DNA of 35,470 nt from Actinomycetes bacterium (lineage in GTDB: Bacteria; Actinomycetota; Acidimicrobiia; Acidimicrobiales; Bog-793), in assembly GCA_021803215.1 (NCBI GenBank), contig JAJZLV010000118.1, forward strand, positions 1-35,470, in the 5' to 3' direction. Every line of letters starts with the position of its first letter. Position 1 is the stretch's first letter. Below the pieces are notes generated by a model. That model saw only the letters and a program-made list of their open reading frames with translations. It did not search any database and was not told the DNA's origin. The position numbers and the translations under genes were made by a program. Below are positions 34,816 to 35,470 of the stretch, one piece after another.

Positions 34816-35470
34816 ATGGGCGCCGTCAGGCCCGCCGAGCCGTTAGCCTTCTCCTCGATCCAAGTGCCAGACACTCAGGTAAAGGTCCTCGTCCCGGGGA
34901 ACCATCTCATGATCGGCCTGCTCGGCCAGCAAGACGAGTTGCTCCGCGTCGTGGAGAAGGCCTTTTCTGGCACGAACATCCACGTCCGGGGGAACGAGAT
35001 CACCCTCTCGGGCCCGGACGCCGACAAGGTCGGCCGGCTCTTCGAAGAGCTCGTCTCGCTCCTCGAGCGGGGCCACGGCATCGACTTCACCAACCTCGGG
35101 CGCTCGATCGAGATGGTGAAGGAGGACATCCGGCCTTCCGAGGTGCTCTCGGCCGAGGTCGCCCGCTCGAGCCGGGGACGCCGGGTGCACCCGAAGACGG
35201 CCGGCCAGAAGCGCTACACCGACGCCATCGCCGCCAACGTCCTCACCTTCGGCATCGGGCCGGCCGGCACCGGCAAGTCCTACCTGGCCGTCGCCTCGGC
35301 CGTGCAGGCCCTGCAGGCCAAGGAGGCCACCCGGATCATCCTCACCCGCCCGGCCGTCGAGGCGGGCGAGAAGCTCGGCTTCCTGCCGGGCGACCTCATG
35401 GCCAAGGTCGACCCCTACCTGCGGCCGCTCTACGACGCCCTCTACGACATGCTCGAGCCGGAGGGCACCC
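34816..35470 (+). CDS. phoH: PhoH-like ATPase, C-terminus cut by window edge
   Basis: At least 218 residues from ATG 34816, one base after the HIT stop; GTG 34864 (VPDTQVKVLVPGNH) is an alternative start. The N-terminal part contains LLGQQDELLRVVEKAFSG and ITLSGPDADKVGRLFEELV. VHPKTAGQKRYTDAIAANV leads into the P-loop GPAGTGKSYLAVASAVQAL and ILTRPAVEAGEKLGFLPGDL, all typical of PhoH. It runs off the right edge at LYDMLEPEGT, so the Walker B and arginine-finger parts are outside. PhoH-like proteins are NTPases linked to RNA metabolism, often next to ybeY; the downstream neighbour cannot be seen. Confidence 0.93.
   Translation, partial: MGAVRPAEPLAFSSIQVPDTQVKVLVPGNHLMIGLLGQQDELLRVVEKAFSGTNIHVRGNEITLSGPDADKVGRLFEELVSLLERGHGIDFTNLGRSIEMVKEDIRPSEVLSAEVARSSRGRRVHPKTAGQKRYTDAIAANVLTFGIGPAGTGKSYLAVASAVQALQAKEATRIILTRPAVEAGEKLGFLPGDLMAKVDPYLRPLYDALYDMLEPEGT

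Overview
The window is high-GC, gene-dense bacterial DNA that looks actinobacterial. The clearest marker is a BldD orthologue, a regulator family known from actinobacteria, together with a YacL-type PIN protein, a three-subunit proton-translocating transhydrogenase and a rpsT / lepA-hrcA-dnaJ-rsmE-...-hemW-HIT-phoH housekeeping block. The BldD, RsmE and GltX sequences do not look like Streptomyces or Mycobacterium copies, so I would guess a deep-branching lineage such as Acidimicrobiia. That placement is inference. GTG and TTG starts and four-base NTGA overlaps between genes are common.

Layout. (1) 1-2.35 kb is an eroded accessory stretch: a partial unknown minus-strand gene with an apparent frameshift, a decayed minus-strand reading frame, a transposase 3' remnant with two frameshifts, a small FMN split-barrel (PNPOx-like) gene, and the last third of a ubiX gene overlapping it. 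(2) 2.5-5.7 kb is one large GH38 alpha-mannosidase. (3) 6.0-10.65 kb has the architecture of an integrated element: an intact tRNA-Gln(CTG) at 10649-10720 and an exact 23-bp copy of its 3' end at 5983-6005 bracket two small unknown genes, a PhyH-type dioxygenase, a methyltransferase, a broken HIT gene, an aminoglycoside-phosphotransferase-like pseudogene inactivated by a 10-bp tandem duplication, and an unknown 124-aa gene. (4) 10.8-20.5 kb holds an aldo/keto reductase, a GAF-EAL phosphodiesterase, a DUF218-like protein, gltX with a single-cluster ferredoxin, an acyl-CoA dehydrogenase, a Nudix hydrolase, a B12-dependent acyl-CoA mutase large subunit with isobutyryl-CoA-mutase-type active-site residues, and a GAF-GAF-GGDEF cyclase. 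(5) 20.7-23.7 kb is the pntAA-pntAB-pntB transhydrogenase operon. (6) 23.7-27.0 kb holds a PIN/TRAM membrane protein, a GH18-like lipoprotein and a tandem-GNAT protein. (7) 27.05-35.47 kb is the conserved core block, ending in a truncated phoH.

How the parts fit. One c-di-GMP synthase (GGEEF with an I-site), one predicted active EAL phosphodiesterase and BldD, whose RxD-X8-RxxD ligand motif is intact, lie within 22 kb. This suggests that the Streptomyces-type c-di-GMP/BldD circuit also operates here. The mutase, acyl-CoA dehydrogenase and ferredoxin suggest branched or short-chain acyl-CoA metabolism, and the transhydrogenase would supply NADPH.

No CRISPR array, complete IS, complete prophage or convincing new multi-gene system was seen. 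The least explained gene pair is 6221-6878.
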